The notes: generated by a model not told the origin, from the sequence alone. A DNA stretch of 64,000 bases from Pseudomonadota bacterium (GCA_018241225.1 JAFEEG010000001.1:372001-436000); one strand, 5' to 3'. Shown: positions 34,570-44,978, counted from the stretch's first letter. Numbers and translations are program-made.

Positions 34570-35975
34570 ACGCGTTCCTCCTGGCGCATGCCGCGCGCAT
34601 TCTCGACAGCGGCCAGCATCGCAGTCTCATCGACAAATTTTTCCGCGACCTTGCCGCGGTGGTGGCCGTTCTCCCGCTCTTCCCGCTCGATCGCCAGCCA
34701 GTCGTCGAACGCGACCACGCGGTGCGCGCGGGCATCGAGCTGATCACGCAACGCATCGCTATCGCGCCGCGGCGGCGCGATCCAACCCGGCATGTCCGCC
34801 AGCATCGACTGCACGGTCTCGACGCTATCCTGTCGATTCGTGCCGATGACACCGGACGGGCCGCGCTTGATCCAGCCGGTGACGTACCAACCCGGAAGGT
34901 GGCGGCCTTCGCAGTCTTTCACGCGGCCCTGCTCGTTGGGCACCACACACCGCGCGACATCGAACGGCAGCCCCTCCATCGCGATACCGCGGTAGCCTAC
35001 GCTGCGGAACAGCAGGCCGACGTCGAGCCGGCCCGATCCATCGACATCCACCGCGCGCTGCTGACCCGCGACACCCACGAGTCGCTGTCGGCGCAGTTCG
35101 AGCGCCTGCAGCCGCCCTTCCCCCTTGGCGGCCACAGGCGCACGCAGGAAGTGCAGATAGATGCTGCGGTCCCCTTTGCGCCGCGGCGCGTCGGCGAAGC
35201 AGCGCAGGATCTGCAAATTCTTCGCGATGAACGGGTTCGCCGGATCGGCGGCCTCGGCACGGCAGGCTTCACCGAGCTCGAGGTCGGCGGGATCGACTAC
35301 CGGCTGCCATCCTGGCAGTTGACCGAGCTCGCGGAGTTCCTTCGGCGTGAACTTCGCTTGCGCCGGGCCGCGCCGCCCGACCAGATGGATCTCGCGCACC
35401 CTCGAGTTGGCCAACGCATCGAGCGCATGGGCGGTTATGTCGGTACGTGCGAGTTTGTCCAGCGGCGACGCGAGCAAGCGGCAGACGTCGATCGCAACGT
35501 TGCCCTGACCGACAATCGCCACGGACTCCTGCCGCAGGTCGAACTCGAGCGCCCGGCATTCAGGCCGTCCGTTGTACCAGCCGACGAAGTCCGCCGCGGC
35601 ATGCACGCCTCTCAATGTCTCGCCGGGAATGCCAAGTGTGCGGTCGCCGTTGACCCCGGTCGCGAGCACGACCGCGTGGTACATGCTGGCCAGCGAGGCT
35701 GGCGACACGTCACGTCCGAGCGCAACGTTGCCGCAGAAGCGGAAGCCCGGGCGCCGTGCGATCTGCTCGAACTGCGCGATGACGGATTTCAGCTTCGCGT
35801 GGTCCGGCGCCACGCCGAGCCGCACCAGTCCGTAGGGCACCGGGTAGCGTTCCAGCATATCGACCTCGACGTTGGGCAATGCGTCGAACAGCGCCTCAGC
35901 AGCATAGAAGCCGCTGGGGCCGCTACCGACGATCGCAATCCGCAGCGGGCCTGCTGCCGTGTGGGTGTCAGTCAT
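34566..35975 (-). CDS. fprA: Ferredoxin-NADP+ reductase, adrenodoxin-reductase type (FprA-like)
   Basis: A 469-residue FAD protein with an N-terminal GSGPSGFYAAE FAD motif, an NADPH motif in IVGQGNVAIDVCR and the conserved GWIKRGPSGVIGTNR near the end, matching mitochondrial adrenodoxin reductase and mycobacterial FprA. It moves electrons between NADPH and ferredoxin. The ATG at 35975 has GAGGT 7 nt upstream and is preferred to a TTG at 35987. It lies 8 bp downstream of the ferredoxin gene and reads into moaA. Its likely partner is that ferredoxin. Confidence 0.93.
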   Translation of the reverse strand: MTDTHTAAGPLRIAIVGSGPSGFYAAEALFDALPNVEVDMLERYPVPYGLVRLGVAPDHAKLKSVIAQFEQIARRPGFRFCGNVALGRDVSPASLASMYHAVVLATGVNGDRTLGIPGETLRGVHAAADFVGWYNGRPECRALEFDLRQESVAIVGQGNVAIDVCRLLASPLDKLARTDITAHALDALANSRVREIHLVGRRGPAQAKFTPKELRELGQLPGWQPVVDPADLELGEACRAEAADPANPFIAKNLQILRCFADAPRRKGDRSIYLHFLRAPVAAKGEGRLQALELRRQRLVGVAGQQRAVDVDGSGRLDVGLLFRSVGYRGIAMEGLPFDVARCVVPNEQGRVKDCEGRHLPGWYVTGWIKRGPSGVIGTNRQDSVETVQSMLADMPGWIAPPRRDSDALRDQLDARAHRVVAFDDWLAIEREERENGHHRGKVAEKFVDETAMLAAVENARGMRQEERV

Positions 35976-35983
35976 GATGGACC

Positions 35984-36289
35984 TCAATAGCCGAGGGATC
36001 GCCGTCGCTCGTCCGCCCCGTCCAGCGCCGGCAGCTTGCTACGCAGGCGCGGGTAGCGCTGCGCGGCTTCGGCGTTGATGCCGATCCAGTATTGCTGGTC
36101 ATCGGGCAGATCGAACTCCTCCACGATCGCGTGCACTGGGCATGCCGGGATGCACGCGCTGCAGTCGATGCACGTCACCGGATCGATGTAGACCCGGGCC
36201 TCGTTGACGTGGAAGCACGCGACCGGGCAGCTCGCTACACAGTCGGTGTAGCGGCAGCCGCGGCAATTGTCGGTGACGACATGGGTCAT
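35984..36289 (-). CDS. fdxA: 7Fe ferredoxin, FdxA type
   Basis: A 101-residue ferredoxin with Cys9, Cys12, Cys17, Cys21, Cys25 and a second set Cys40, Cys43, Cys46, Cys50. The pattern equals Azotobacter FdI, which carries one [3Fe-4S] and one [4Fe-4S] cluster. The C-terminal extension (DDQQYWIGINAEAAQRYPRL) is typical of FdxA. The ATG at 36289 is chosen because it matches the family start MTHVVTDNC. It lies between the molybdoenzyme and the FprA-like reductase, linking the two electronically. Confidence 0.94.
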   Translation of the reverse strand: MTHVVTDNCRGCRYTDCVASCPVACFHVNEARVYIDPVTCIDCSACIPACPVHAIVEEFDLPDDQQYWIGINAEAAQRYPRLRSKLPALDGADERRRSLGY

Positions 36290-36302
36290 GGTGCTCGTTG
36301 CC

Positions 36303-38435
36303 TCAGATTCGCTGCACGTTGACCAGATTGTCGGAATACGCCCCCGCCATGCCCAGATTGCAGTGGCGCGGCGCCGTCGTCGAGTTGACTGCGGTGCCAC
36401 TGCGGTTGAGCCCCGGCCAGTGGCCGACATTGGTCATCATCAGCCCGGCGGACACGTCGTCGCTGACCTCGGCTCGCGCCTCGAAAGATCCTCGCTCGTT
36501 GTAGACGCGCACATAGCACCCGTGCTCGATCTGCCGCGACGCGGCATCAGCCGGGTGGATCACGATCAACTGCTCGCCCTGGCGCCGCTGCTGCGTGGTC
36601 TCGTTGGCGTATTGCGTATTCAGGTAGGCATGCGGCTTGGGAGAGACCAAGTTGAGCGGGAACTGCCGCGCGAGCTCGCTGGTGGCTGTTTCGTGCGGCG
36701 GGATGTAGTTGGGCACTGGGTCCACCGGTGTGCCCGGCTGCATGCCCTCGTAGCCCGAGCGCCAGACACTGACGACGAAGTTGCCGTTGGCCGCGCCCGA
36801 AGCCGCGAACTCGCACTTTCCCGACGGCGTCTTGAAGTTGCCTTCGGCGTGCGGCTTGCGCTCGTGTGGCAGGCCGACGTTGATGCGCATCCAACCCACT
36901 TCCTTCAGCTTGTCGTAGCTGATGCCTTCCATGCGCGGGTCGCTCCAGTCGTAGGAGCGGCGCAGCATCTCTTCGTCCGTCATGCGGAACTGCTCGTCGT
37001 CGAATCCCATCACGGCCGCCAGGCGACGGAACAGTTCGGAGTTCGGGATGCATTCCCCCGGCGGCTTGATCGCGGGCTGGTTCATCGAGATATACAGATG
37101 ACCCCAGGTGACCATGATGTCCAGTTGCTCGGCCTGCATCGTCGCGGGGAGCACGATGTCGGCGTACTTGGCCGTGTCGGTCAGGAAAAGTTCGCTGCAG
37201 ACGGTGAACAAGTCTTCGCGCTTCAGCCCTTCGACCAGCGTGCTGGCATTTGGCGCCTGAGAGACTGGGTTGGAGTTGTAAACGAACAGCGACTTGATTG
37301 GTGGGTCCAGCGGCATCGCACCTGTGAGAGCGGCACCGAGGTCGAGTTCGTTGACGACGCGCGTGCCGGGGCGAATCCAGTCCGGCCGACAGAGAAAGGC
37401 GAAGTCGGTCGGAAACTCCCAAATCGGCATCTCGACCGCGCCACCGCCGACGTGCCGCCAGGCGCCGACCAGCGCCGGCAGGCAGGTAATCGCTCGGATC
37501 GCGTCGCCGCCGCCGGGGCTGCGTTCGATAGCCACGCCTTCACGGATCGCGGCCGGCTGCGTGGTCGCGTACTCACGTGCGAGCTGCAGGATATCGGCTA
37601 TGGGTACGCCAGTCAGCTCTGACACGCGCTCTGGGGGAAACTCGGCGGCGCGCGCCTTCAGCTGGTCATAGCCGAGGGTGTAGCGGTCGACGTAGTCCTG
37701 GTCGACCAGCCCCTCGGTGATGATGATGTTGATCATCCCGAGCGCGAGCGCGCCGTCGGTGCCAGGGCGGATGCGGATGTGCCAGTCGGCCTGCTTGGCG
37801 GTCCGCGTGCGCACCGGGTCGATCACGACTATCTTGGCACCCTTCGCCTTGGCGTCGAGCACGAACTTCCACGCATGCAGGTTCGTGTTGAGCATGTTCA
37901 TGCCCCACACGATGATGTACTTCGAGTACGCCAGGCTCTCCAGGTCAAGGCCACCGGTCGGGCCGACCGTCATAATCCATGCGGTGGACGAGCCCGACTC
38001 ACAGTACGTCTTCTCGGCGACGGTGGAGCCGAGACGGTTGAAGAAGGCGTCGCCCGCCGTCAGGCCGTTGATCGTGCCCTGATGGCCGAGGTAGGCGTGC
38101 GGCATGATGGCCTGCGTGCCGTGCTCTTCGATGATCGCATCCCAGCGCGTCTTGATCGTTTGCAGCGCCTCATCCCAAGAGATACGCTGAAACTGGCCCG
38201 AGCCCTTGGGGCCGACGCGCTTCATCGGATACATCAGACGATCAGGGTTGTAGTGATGCTCGGCGAAGTTCTTCAGCTTCACGCACAGCCCGCCGCGCGT
38301 CATCGGATGCTCGGGGTCTCCGTTCACTTCAACCAGCCTCCCGTCCTCGACCTGATAGAGGAAGGCACAGGTGTCGGGGCAATCTTGCGGGCAGGCTCCC
38401 CGAACGATGCGAGTCTCGCTGGAATGGGCTGACAT
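36303..38435 (-). CDS. Molybdopterin oxidoreductase with N-terminal [4Fe-4S] cluster
   Basis: 710 residues of the bis-MGD DMSO-reductase superfamily. Cys15, Cys19, Cys23 and Cys51 bind the [4Fe-4S] cluster. The cofactor region YCESGSSTAW supplies Cys145 as a candidate molybdenum ligand. Catalytic and dinucleotide-binding domains are complete (VWGMNMLNTNLHAWKF; IVVIDPVRTRTAKQADWHI; YNSNPVSQAPN). Start ATG at 38435 follows CCGGAGAGCCGA. There is no Tat signal, so it is cytoplasmic. The reading frame is open upstream without a stop through the MocR gene. Substrate unknown; it is not clearly a formate dehydrogenase. Confidence 0.9.
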   Translation of the reverse strand: MSAHSSETRIVRGACPQDCPDTCAFLYQVEDGRLVEVNGDPEHPMTRGGLCVKLKNFAEHHYNPDRLMYPMKRVGPKGSGQFQRISWDEALQTIKTRWDAIIEEHGTQAIMPHAYLGHQGTINGLTAGDAFFNRLGSTVAEKTYCESGSSTAWIMTVGPTGGLDLESLAYSKYIIVWGMNMLNTNLHAWKFVLDAKAKGAKIVVIDPVRTRTAKQADWHIRIRPGTDGALALGMINIIITEGLVDQDYVDRYTLGYDQLKARAAEFPPERVSELTGVPIADILQLAREYATTQPAAIREGVAIERSPGGGDAIRAITCLPALVGAWRHVGGGAVEMPIWEFPTDFAFLCRPDWIRPGTRVVNELDLGAALTGAMPLDPPIKSLFVYNSNPVSQAPNASTLVEGLKREDLFTVCSELFLTDTAKYADIVLPATMQAEQLDIMVTWGHLYISMNQPAIKPPGECIPNSELFRRLAAVMGFDDEQFRMTDEEMLRRSYDWSDPRMEGISYDKLKEVGWMRINVGLPHERKPHAEGNFKTPSGKCEFAASGAANGNFVVSVWRSGYEGMQPGTPVDPVPNYIPPHETATSELARQFPLNLVSPKPHAYLNTQYANETTQQRRQGEQLIVIHPADAASRQIEHGCYVRVYNERGSFEARAEVSDDVSAGLMMTNVGHWPGLNRSGTAVNSTTAPRHCNLGMAGAYSDNLVNVQRI

Positions 38436-40019
38436 TCGGCTCTCCGGCTGGCGTTGATGATGTTTCAACGATAAGAGCCGGTACGGCCTTGAGAAAGCGC
38501 CACGGCGCATAAAACTCATGGTGCCAGTCCGAAATTCGGCCGGCACCACGCGGGCCACTCGCTCGATGCCGGTGCGGATCTGGTCCTCGGACAAATGCGT
38601 GTAGCCGAGCATCAACGTACGCTCGTGCGCCGGAAGCCGTTCGTAGAACCAGCAGGCGCTTTCCGCCAGCGGATGCAGGCCCACACCCGCGGTGCGCGCT
38701 AGCACCTGCCATTCCGAGGCGAGCGGCGCGTCATCGGGCAACTGCACGCACAGGTGAGTGCCTGCGTCCTGCCCGCTGACCGCGGCCTCGGGCAGGTGCT
38801 CCTGCAACGCCTGCAGCAGGGCGTCGCGGCGCTGCTCGTAGGTGTGCCGCAGGCGCTTCAAGTGCGTCTCAAAATTGCCCTCGCGCAGGAACTGCAACAG
38901 TACAGCCTGTTCCATCCACGACAGGCCGTTGTCCATCAGCGACTTGATGACCGTGGCTGAACGGATGAGTTCGCGCGGCACCACGGCATAGCCCAGACGC
39001 AAGCCAGGCCCGATGGAGCGGGAGAACGAGTTCAGGTAGATGACACACCCGTAGCGGTCCAGCGCCTGTAGAGAGGGCAGCGGCGAGCCCTCGTAGCGGA
39101 AGTCGGCACCGTAGTCCACCTCTAGGATGTAGGCGCCGGTGCGCGCCGCCCAGTCGAGCAGCGCCAGCCGCCGGTGCATCGGCATGGTCGTGCCCGTAGG
39201 GAACTGGTGCGAGGGCGTCACGTAGAGCAGCTTGACACGCGCATCGGGCAGCCGCGACGGGTCCAGGCCGTGCTCGTCGATCTCGGCTGGGATCACGCGG
39301 CCGCCGTAGCTCTCGAAAAGGAATGCCGCGCCGCGATAAGTGGGAGCCTCCATCACCACAGGCGCATTGATCCCGACGAGCAGGTGGGCAGCCAGACAGA
39401 TCCCCTGCTGGAAACCGCCCACCACGAGCACCTGGTCCGCGGAGATCACCATGCCGCGCATCGGTCCGAGCGTGGTTGCGATCATCTGGCGCAGTTCCGG
39501 GAGCCCCGCCGGGTCGCTGTACTCGCTCATCCGCGCGGCCGCGCCACCGAAGCTCTCTGTGAGGATCCGGCGCCACAGCTTCTCGGGAAATGAGCCGGGC
39601 GCACTACGACCGAAAACGAAGTCGACGTCGACGTTGGGCGGGGTCGGCCGGTGCAGGCCTGTGGAACCACGCCCGCCGTACGGCAGCGGGAAGTTCAAGG
39701 CCCGGATGCCGGTCCCGCGCAGCACCGACATGTCCGCATCGTCCGCCGATCGGATCGCCTGGTCCGGCAATTGCCTGCTGACGAAGGTGCCAACGGTGGG
39801 CTCCGTTTGGAGGTAACCCTCGGCGATCAAGGTCTGGTAGGCACCTGACGCGGTGTTACGCGACACCCCGAGCTGTTTCGCGAGATCACGCGTCGTCGGC
39901 ACGGCCGCGCCGGGGGGCAGACGTCCAGCGCAGATCAGCGTCCTGATCTGGTCGACAAGTTGCGATTGCAACGTCGACGCACCGCGCGGACTGAGGGTCA
40001 GCGAAAGAAGCAGCGACAT
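38436..40019 (-). CDS. MocR-type regulator (GntR HTH + aminotransferase domain), no stop before the molybdoenzyme
   Basis: About 500 residues of a PdxR/MocR regulator: GntR winged HTH (residues about 15-80, PTTRDLAKQLGVSRNTASGAYQTLIAEGYL) and a type-I aminotransferase-like domain (about 130-495, with the PLP lysine region around YLNSFSRSIGPGLRLGY). That motif has Ser-Arg-Ser where many MocR members have Lys, so PLP binding needs caution. After the expected end (GIERVARVVPAEF) the frame stays open through a 28-residue linker into the molybdoenzyme, giving a 1238-codon frame. Either a real fusion or loss of the stop. Confidence 0.85.
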
Positions 40020-40182
40020 GCATATGGCCTAAGCATGAGTCATGCCGCCTGCCACGGATGCATGCTGGCGGCTTCTCACGGAAAACGTGATCGCGACGCC
40101 ATCGCGACTGACGAACGCGACCGCAAGGCCCTCTGACGAAAGACAAACGGCAACATACGCGCCCCCGTGAGACCGAAGGTAC

Positions 40183-42726
40183 TCAGCGGTGCAAAGCGCC
40201 ACGCAGGTACGGCGCCGTACGGCTGCCGGGCGCTTGCGCCACCATCGCCGGCGGGCCTTGTGCGACGATCCGGCCACCGTCGCCCCCCGCGCCCGGCCCC
40301 ATGTCGAGTACCCAGTCGCATCGAGCCACCAGTCGCATGTCGTGTTCGACCAGCACAACGCTGTGTCCGGCGTCCACGAGGGCGTCTAGCTGAACCAGCA
40401 GCAGGTCCACGTCAGCAGGATGCAGCCCTGTGGTCGGCTCATCGAGAACGTAGAGCGTGGCGCCGCGCGCGACGCGCTGCATTTCGCTCGCGAGTTTGAT
40501 GCGCTGCGCCTCGCCGCCCGACAGTTCGGTCGCCGGTTGGCCCAGGCGCAAATAGCCCAAGCCGAGCTGGCGCAACAGCTTCAGCGGCCTGGAGATGCGC
40601 GGCACGTCGGCGAACGCCGCGCAGGCATCGGCGACCGGCAGCTCGAGCACGTCAGCGATGCACCGCCCGCGCCACTGCACGGCCAGCGTTTGGGCGTCGT
40701 AGCGCCGGCCATGACATGTCGGGCATGGCGCATAAGCGCTGGGCATGAACAGCAGTTCCACGCTGACGAAGCCTTCACCCTCACAAGTCGGGCATCGGCC
40801 CTTGGCAACATTGAAGGAGAAACGACCGGCGTCGTAGCCTTTCGCGCGTGCCTGCTCGGTGCCGGCGAACAGCTTACGGACTTCATCGAACAATCCGGTG
40901 TAGGTGGCCAGGTTGGAACGCGGCGTGCGGCCGATGGGCCGCTGATCGATGCGCACCAGCCTGCGGATGGCGTCGGCGCCCTCGCCGAGGTGGCCTTCGG
41001 TTGACGAGGTATCGAAGGCCGCAGAGCCGTCATCGCCGTCATCCTCCTCGACCTTTCGCCCCAAGTGCTCGCCGACCAGCTCCACCAGCGCTTGGGTGAT
41101 CAGGCTCGACTTGCCCGAACCCGAGAGTCCTGTGACCGCGCACATGACGCCGAGAGGAAGGCGCGCGTCCAACCCTTGGAGGTTGTTGCGACGCACGCCG
41201 TGCATCGTCAACCAGCCCGCCGGCGCTCGCGGCGTGCGCTCCGGTGCTCGCCGCGGCTCCATATAGCGTCCGGTGACGGAGTTCTTCGCTCGCGCCAAGC
41301 CGTCCGGCGGGCCGCTGTAGACGATATTGCCGCCTTCGCTGCCAGCGCCAGGCCCGACGTCGATCACCCAGTCGGCGCGGCGAATAGTATGCAAATCGTG
41401 CTCAACCACGAACACGCTGTTACCGGCCCGCCGGAGTTGCACCATTGCATCGAGAAGCGCCTCGCCGTCCGCCGGATGCAGGCCGGCGGAGGGTTCGTCC
41501 AACACATACACGACGCCGAACAGCTGCGAGCGGATTTGTGTTGCCAGGCGCAGGCGCTGCAGTTCGCCGGGCGACAAGGTCGGCGCGCTGCGCTCCAGCG
41601 TCAGATAGCCCAGACCCAGGCGTCGCAACGTATCGATGCGATCGAGCATGTCCGCCACGATGCGGCGCGCGGCGATGCGCCTTTCCTCGGACAATGTCGG
41701 CACACGCGCGGTGGCGTCAATGGAGAGCACCGTCTCCGGGGTTCCGGGCGCTGCGAGCACACGCGCGACCTCGACCAGGGGAAGGCGCGACAGCGCACCG
41801 ATGTCCAGTCCAGCAAAAGTGACCTCTAGTGCCTGCAGCTTGAGCTTCTTGCCGTCGCAGATAGGGCAGGCGCTGCTGCCCACGTAGCGCGAAACGCGCT
41901 TCTTCACCAGCGCGCTCTGGGTAGTGGCGAAGGTGTGCAGCACGTAGTGCCGCGCGCTCGTGAACGTGCCCTGGTAGGTCGCAGGCGCCTTCTGCTCGAT
42001 GGCGCGGCGGGTCTCCTGGGGTGTACGGCCCGGATACACACCCACTGTCGGCATCTCCTCGGTGAAGAGGATCCAGTCGCGCTGCTCCCGCGGCAGTTGC
42101 TCCCAGGGCAGGTCGACGTCGAAGCCGAGTGCGATCAGGATGTCGCGCAGATTCTGCCCATGCCAAGCGGGCGGCCAGGCAGCAACGGCGCCATCGCGAA
42201 TTGTCAGCTTCGGGTCGGGGACGAGCGTCGCTTCGGTGACCTCGAAGACGCGCCCCATGCCGTGGCAGTGGGAGCAAGCGCCCTGCGGCGTGTTGGGAGA
42301 GAAGTCCTCTGCCTCCAGCGGTGGCCGTCCTTCTGGGAAGTGGCCCGCGCGCGAGTACAGCAGCCGCAGCAGGTTTGACAGCGTCGTCACGCTGCCGACC
42401 GTTGAGCGCGTACCGGGCGCGCCGCGCTGCTGCTGCAGCGCGACCGCGGGCGGCAGACCGTCGATGCCGTCCACCGCCGGCACGCCGGCCTGGTCGATCA
42501 GTCTCCGCGCATACGGCGCCACCGACTCGAGGTAGCGGCGCTGCGCCTCGGCGTAGAGCGTGCCGAAGGCCAGTGACGACTTTCCCGAGCCGGAGATGCC
42601 GGAGAACACCACGAGCGCATCCCGCGGCACGTCCACGTCGATGTTCCTCAGGTTGTGCTCCCGCGCGCCGCGAACGCGGACACTCGCGCCCTTCTCGAGC
42701 GGCATTTCAAGGTTCAGTCTGTCCAT
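40183..42726 (-). CDS. UvrA-like ABC ATPase (short UvrA2-type)
   Basis: 847 residues with two ABC ATPase halves: Walker [10 protein letters not shown] near the N-terminus and GLSGSGKSS in the second half, signatures LSPGELQR and LSGGEAQR, and Walker [14 protein letters not shown] and [13 protein letters not shown]. Zinc modules [16 protein letters not shown] and CPTCEGEG...CPTCHGRR are present. It is about 90 residues shorter than housekeeping UvrA (940) and resembles the UvrA2/DrrC branch linked to drug or DNA-damage tolerance. Start ATG 42726; a TTG at 42753 is possible. No uvrB is adjacent. Confidence 0.9.
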   Translation of the reverse strand: MDRLNLEMPLEKGASVRVRGAREHNLRNIDVDVPRDALVVFSGISGSGKSSLAFGTLYAEAQRRYLESVAPYARRLIDQAGVPAVDGIDGLPPAVALQQQRGAPGTRSTVGSVTTLSNLLRLLYSRAGHFPEGRPPLEAEDFSPNTPQGACSHCHGMGRVFEVTEATLVPDPKLTIRDGAVAAWPPAWHGQNLRDILIALGFDVDLPWEQLPREQRDWILFTEEMPTVGVYPGRTPQETRRAIEQKAPATYQGTFTSARHYVLHTFATTQSALVKKRVSRYVGSSACPICDGKKLKLQALEVTFAGLDIGALSRLPLVEVARVLAAPGTPETVLSIDATARVPTLSEERRIAARRIVADMLDRIDTLRRLGLGYLTLERSAPTLSPGELQRLRLATQIRSQLFGVVYVLDEPSAGLHPADGEALLDAMVQLRRAGNSVFVVEHDLHTIRRADWVIDVGPGAGSEGGNIVYSGPPDGLARAKNSVTGRYMEPRRAPERTPRAPAGWLTMHGVRRNNLQGLDARLPLGVMCAVTGLSGSGKSSLITQALVELVGEHLGRKVEEDDGDDGSAAFDTSSTEGHLGEGADAIRRLVRIDQRPIGRTPRSNLATYTGLFDEVRKLFAGTEQARAKGYDAGRFSFNVAKGRCPTCEGEGFVSVELLFMPSAYAPCPTCHGRRYDAQTLAVQWRGRCIADVLELPVADACAAFADVPRISRPLKLLRQLGLGYLRLGQPATELSGGEAQRIKLASEMQRVARGATLYVLDEPTTGLHPADVDLLLVQLDALVDAGHSVVLVEHDMRLVARCDWVLDMGPGAGGDGGRIVAQGPPAMVAQAPGSRTAPYLRGALHR

Positions 42727-42884
42727 CGGCGGCAGCAGGCGACTCTCGCGCAATCAAAAATGGGGAACGTTAGAAGACATTGCCCCCGCACGGGAAGAGC
42801 CACGCCAAGAGAATCTGATGGTGCCAGCACCGACGTGCCTGTCGCTGCAGGGGCTGCGAAGGTCATGGCGCTCAAAAAATTGAG

Positions 42885-42927
42885 CGCAAGGAACGGAGTG
42901 ACGCCCCGGTGCCCCAGCGCCGAAAAT
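42885..42927 (+). promoter_or_regulatory. Ada-box-like promoter before aldo/keto reductase
   Basis: CGCAAGGAACGGAGT starts at 42885. AAA instead of AAT lies six bases before GCAA. GAAAAT at 42922-42927 is one base further than the -10 in the other copies. The gene start is 42962. This is the only copy outside the 22-30 kb island. Confidence 0.5.
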
Positions 42928-42961
42928 TCCACTGGAATCTTCACAATCGGAAACAGGTCAC

Positions 42962-43849
42962 ATGACAAATATCAACGCGGCTCTCTCTGGCCAATTCAGC
43001 GTCGGCGATATCAAGGTGAATCGCCTTGGCTACGGCGCGATGCGTATCGTGGGCAATGGTATTTGGGGACAACCCAATGACAAACCCGAAGCGCTGCGAA
43101 CGCTACGTCGACTGCCGGAGATCGGTGTCAATTTCATCGACACGGCTGACAGCTATGGCCCGGATATCAGCGAAGAATTGATCCGGGACGCGCTATATCC
43201 TTATGACGGGCTTCTGATCGCCACGAAGGGCGGTTTTGTTCGTCACGGTGAAAATAAATGGGCGCCGGTGGGACGGCCCGAATATCTTCGCCACGCCGTG
43301 CTGTTGAGCATGCGTCGGCTGAATGTCGAGCGCATCGACCTGTGGCAGTTGCATCGCATCGACCCACAAGTCCCTCAAGATGAGCAATTCGGCGTGATCG
43401 CGGAAATGCAGAAGGAGGGGCTGATTCGCCACGTCGGCCTGAGCGAGGTCGGTGTCGAGCAGATCGAAGCGGCGCGCCGTTTCTTTCAGGTCGTCACGGT
43501 GCAGAACATGTTCAATCTAGTCACGCGCAAACATGAAGCTGTGTTGGACTACTGCACGGAGCACGGCATCGGCTTCATCCCCTGGTTCCCGCTGGGCGCG
43601 GGAGATCTGGCGAAGCCTGGCTCTTTCCTCGATCAGCTTTCGAAGCGAACCGGCTACACGCCGGGCCAAATCGCGCTGGCGTGGGTGCTGCAGCGCAGTC
43701 CGGTCATGTTGCCGATCCCGGGAACCAGCAAGGTCAAGCATCTCGATGAGAACGTCGCCGCTGCGAGTCTCAAGCTGACGGCCGAGGACTTCGACGAGTT
43801 GGATCGTCTGGGCCATGAGGCGCCCGAAACCCCGGGGCCGGGTGCTTGA
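42962..43849 (+). CDS. Aldo/keto reductase
   Basis: A 295-residue NADPH-dependent TIM-barrel reductase with the catalytic tetrad recognisable: Asp and Tyr in FIDTADSYG, Lys in IATKGGF, His in WQLHRID. The C-terminal [17 protein letters not shown] segment binds the nucleotide. It would reduce aldehydes or ketones. It carries an Ada-like promoter box 77 bases upstream, suggesting induction together with the alkylation-repair island, perhaps against reactive aldehydes (inference). Confidence 0.93.
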   Translation: MTNINAALSGQFSVGDIKVNRLGYGAMRIVGNGIWGQPNDKPEALRTLRRLPEIGVNFIDTADSYGPDISEELIRDALYPYDGLLIATKGGFVRHGENKWAPVGRPEYLRHAVLLSMRRLNVERIDLWQLHRIDPQVPQDEQFGVIAEMQKEGLIRHVGLSEVGVEQIEAARRFFQVVTVQNMFNLVTRKHEAVLDYCTEHGIGFIPWFPLGAGDLAKPGSFLDQLSKRTGYTPGQIALAWVLQRSPVMLPIPGTSKVKHLDENVAAASLKLTAEDFDELDRLGHEAPETPGPGA

Positions 43850-44066
43850 GGCCGTCTCGGCCCATTGCAACCTGACTGCCAACGCGAACGATGACCAAAC
43901 AGCGATCGCCTGCAGGGATCGCCGCGAGCGGTTGGGTCACGCGCATCACGGTTGACGATCGCACTCCAGACCATCCGTCGTTGACGGCGGGCGTCCGAAA
44001 GCAAATCACGAATTCGATTTCGGCGCCTGGGTCTGGCGTGCACGTCAGCGGCGAGAGGAAAGTCAG

Positions 44067-44969
44067 TTGGACCTCCGGCACCTGAGATGTTTCCTCGCAT
44101 TGGCGGAAGAACTCCACTTTGGACGCGCTGCTGATCGGCTTCACATGGAGCAGTCACCCTTGTCGCGCACCATCAAGGAACTGGAGGACCGGCTCGGGGT
44201 CCGGCTGTTCAATCGGGACCGGCGGGGCACCCATCTGACCCATGCAGGCGAGGTGTTCCTGCAAGAGGTGCGCCGCGTGTTCGTGGCCCTGGAACAAGCA
44301 AAGGAAGGCGCCAGGGCGGCAGCGGCGGGCCATTTCGGCCAACTGCGTGTTGCGCTCTCGGACGGGACCACACAACCGAGGCTGGCGGCGCTGCTGGCCT
44401 TGTGCCGCGAGGAAGAGCCCTCGGTCGAGATACGTCTCTCGGAGGTTTCGCTCGCCGAACAGCTCCGCGGCCTGAGGGATGGCACGTTTGACGCCGGGCT
44501 TGCGCGCACCAACGAAGTTGGCGAGGGCATTGCGGCCCATCCGCTGTGGCGGGAGTCTCTGGTCGTGGCGGTCCCTTCCAGGCACCCACTGCTGGCGCAC
44601 CAGTTGATCCCCCTGGCGGAGTTGCTGCGCTATCCCCTCGTCATGTGCCATCCGGAAATCTGCGAGGGCTACTGCAGGCAGGTAGACCGCGTATTGCGTG
44701 CCGTCGAGGTCGAGCCGAATGTCGCCGAGCGAGCTACGTCATTGGAGATGATGTTGACCTTGGTGGCCGCGGGCTATGGAGTGGGCTTCGCGGCCGCGGA
44801 GAAGGTCGCTGTATGCCGCCATCCCGAGGTGGTCATTCGTCCCTTGGCACACGACGACGTCGAGGTTACGACCTACCTTCTCACCAAGTCTGACGGCGAA
44901 GGGTCCGAGCGGCTGGATGCGTTTGTGGGGCGTGCGATCCGCGAGGCTCAGACACCCGCGGCGGATTGA
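44067..44969 (+). CDS. LysR-family transcriptional regulator
   Basis: This 300-residue regulator has N-terminal HTH (HFGRAADRLHMEQSPLSRTIKELEDRLGVRLF, residues about 17-48) and a CatR/BenM-like effector domain starting about residue 90. TTG start at 44067 follows GAGGAAAG; the sequence MDLRHLRCFLALAEE is the standard family N-terminus. It is convergent with the hypothetical gene at 44979 and lies at the edge of the chromosomal-type part of the window. Target unknown; the upstream aldo/keto reductase is co-directional but 217 bp away. Confidence 0.92.
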   Translation: MDLRHLRCFLALAEELHFGRAADRLHMEQSPLSRTIKELEDRLGVRLFNRDRRGTHLTHAGEVFLQEVRRVFVALEQAKEGARAAAAGHFGQLRVALSDGTTQPRLAALLALCREEEPSVEIRLSEVSLAEQLRGLRDGTFDAGLARTNEVGEGIAAHPLWRESLVVAVPSRHPLLAHQLIPLAELLRYPLVMCHPEICEGYCRQVDRVLRAVEVEPNVAERATSLEMMLTLVAAGYGVGFAAAEKVAVCRHPEVVIRPLAHDDVEVTTYLLTKSDGEGSERLDAFVGRAIREAQTPAAD

Positions 44970-44978
44970 GTGCGGGAC

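Noticed and set aside
36303..38435. Selenocysteine formate dehydrogenase
   Set aside because: There is no in-frame TGA at the active site; the position has Cys, and context gives no formate link.
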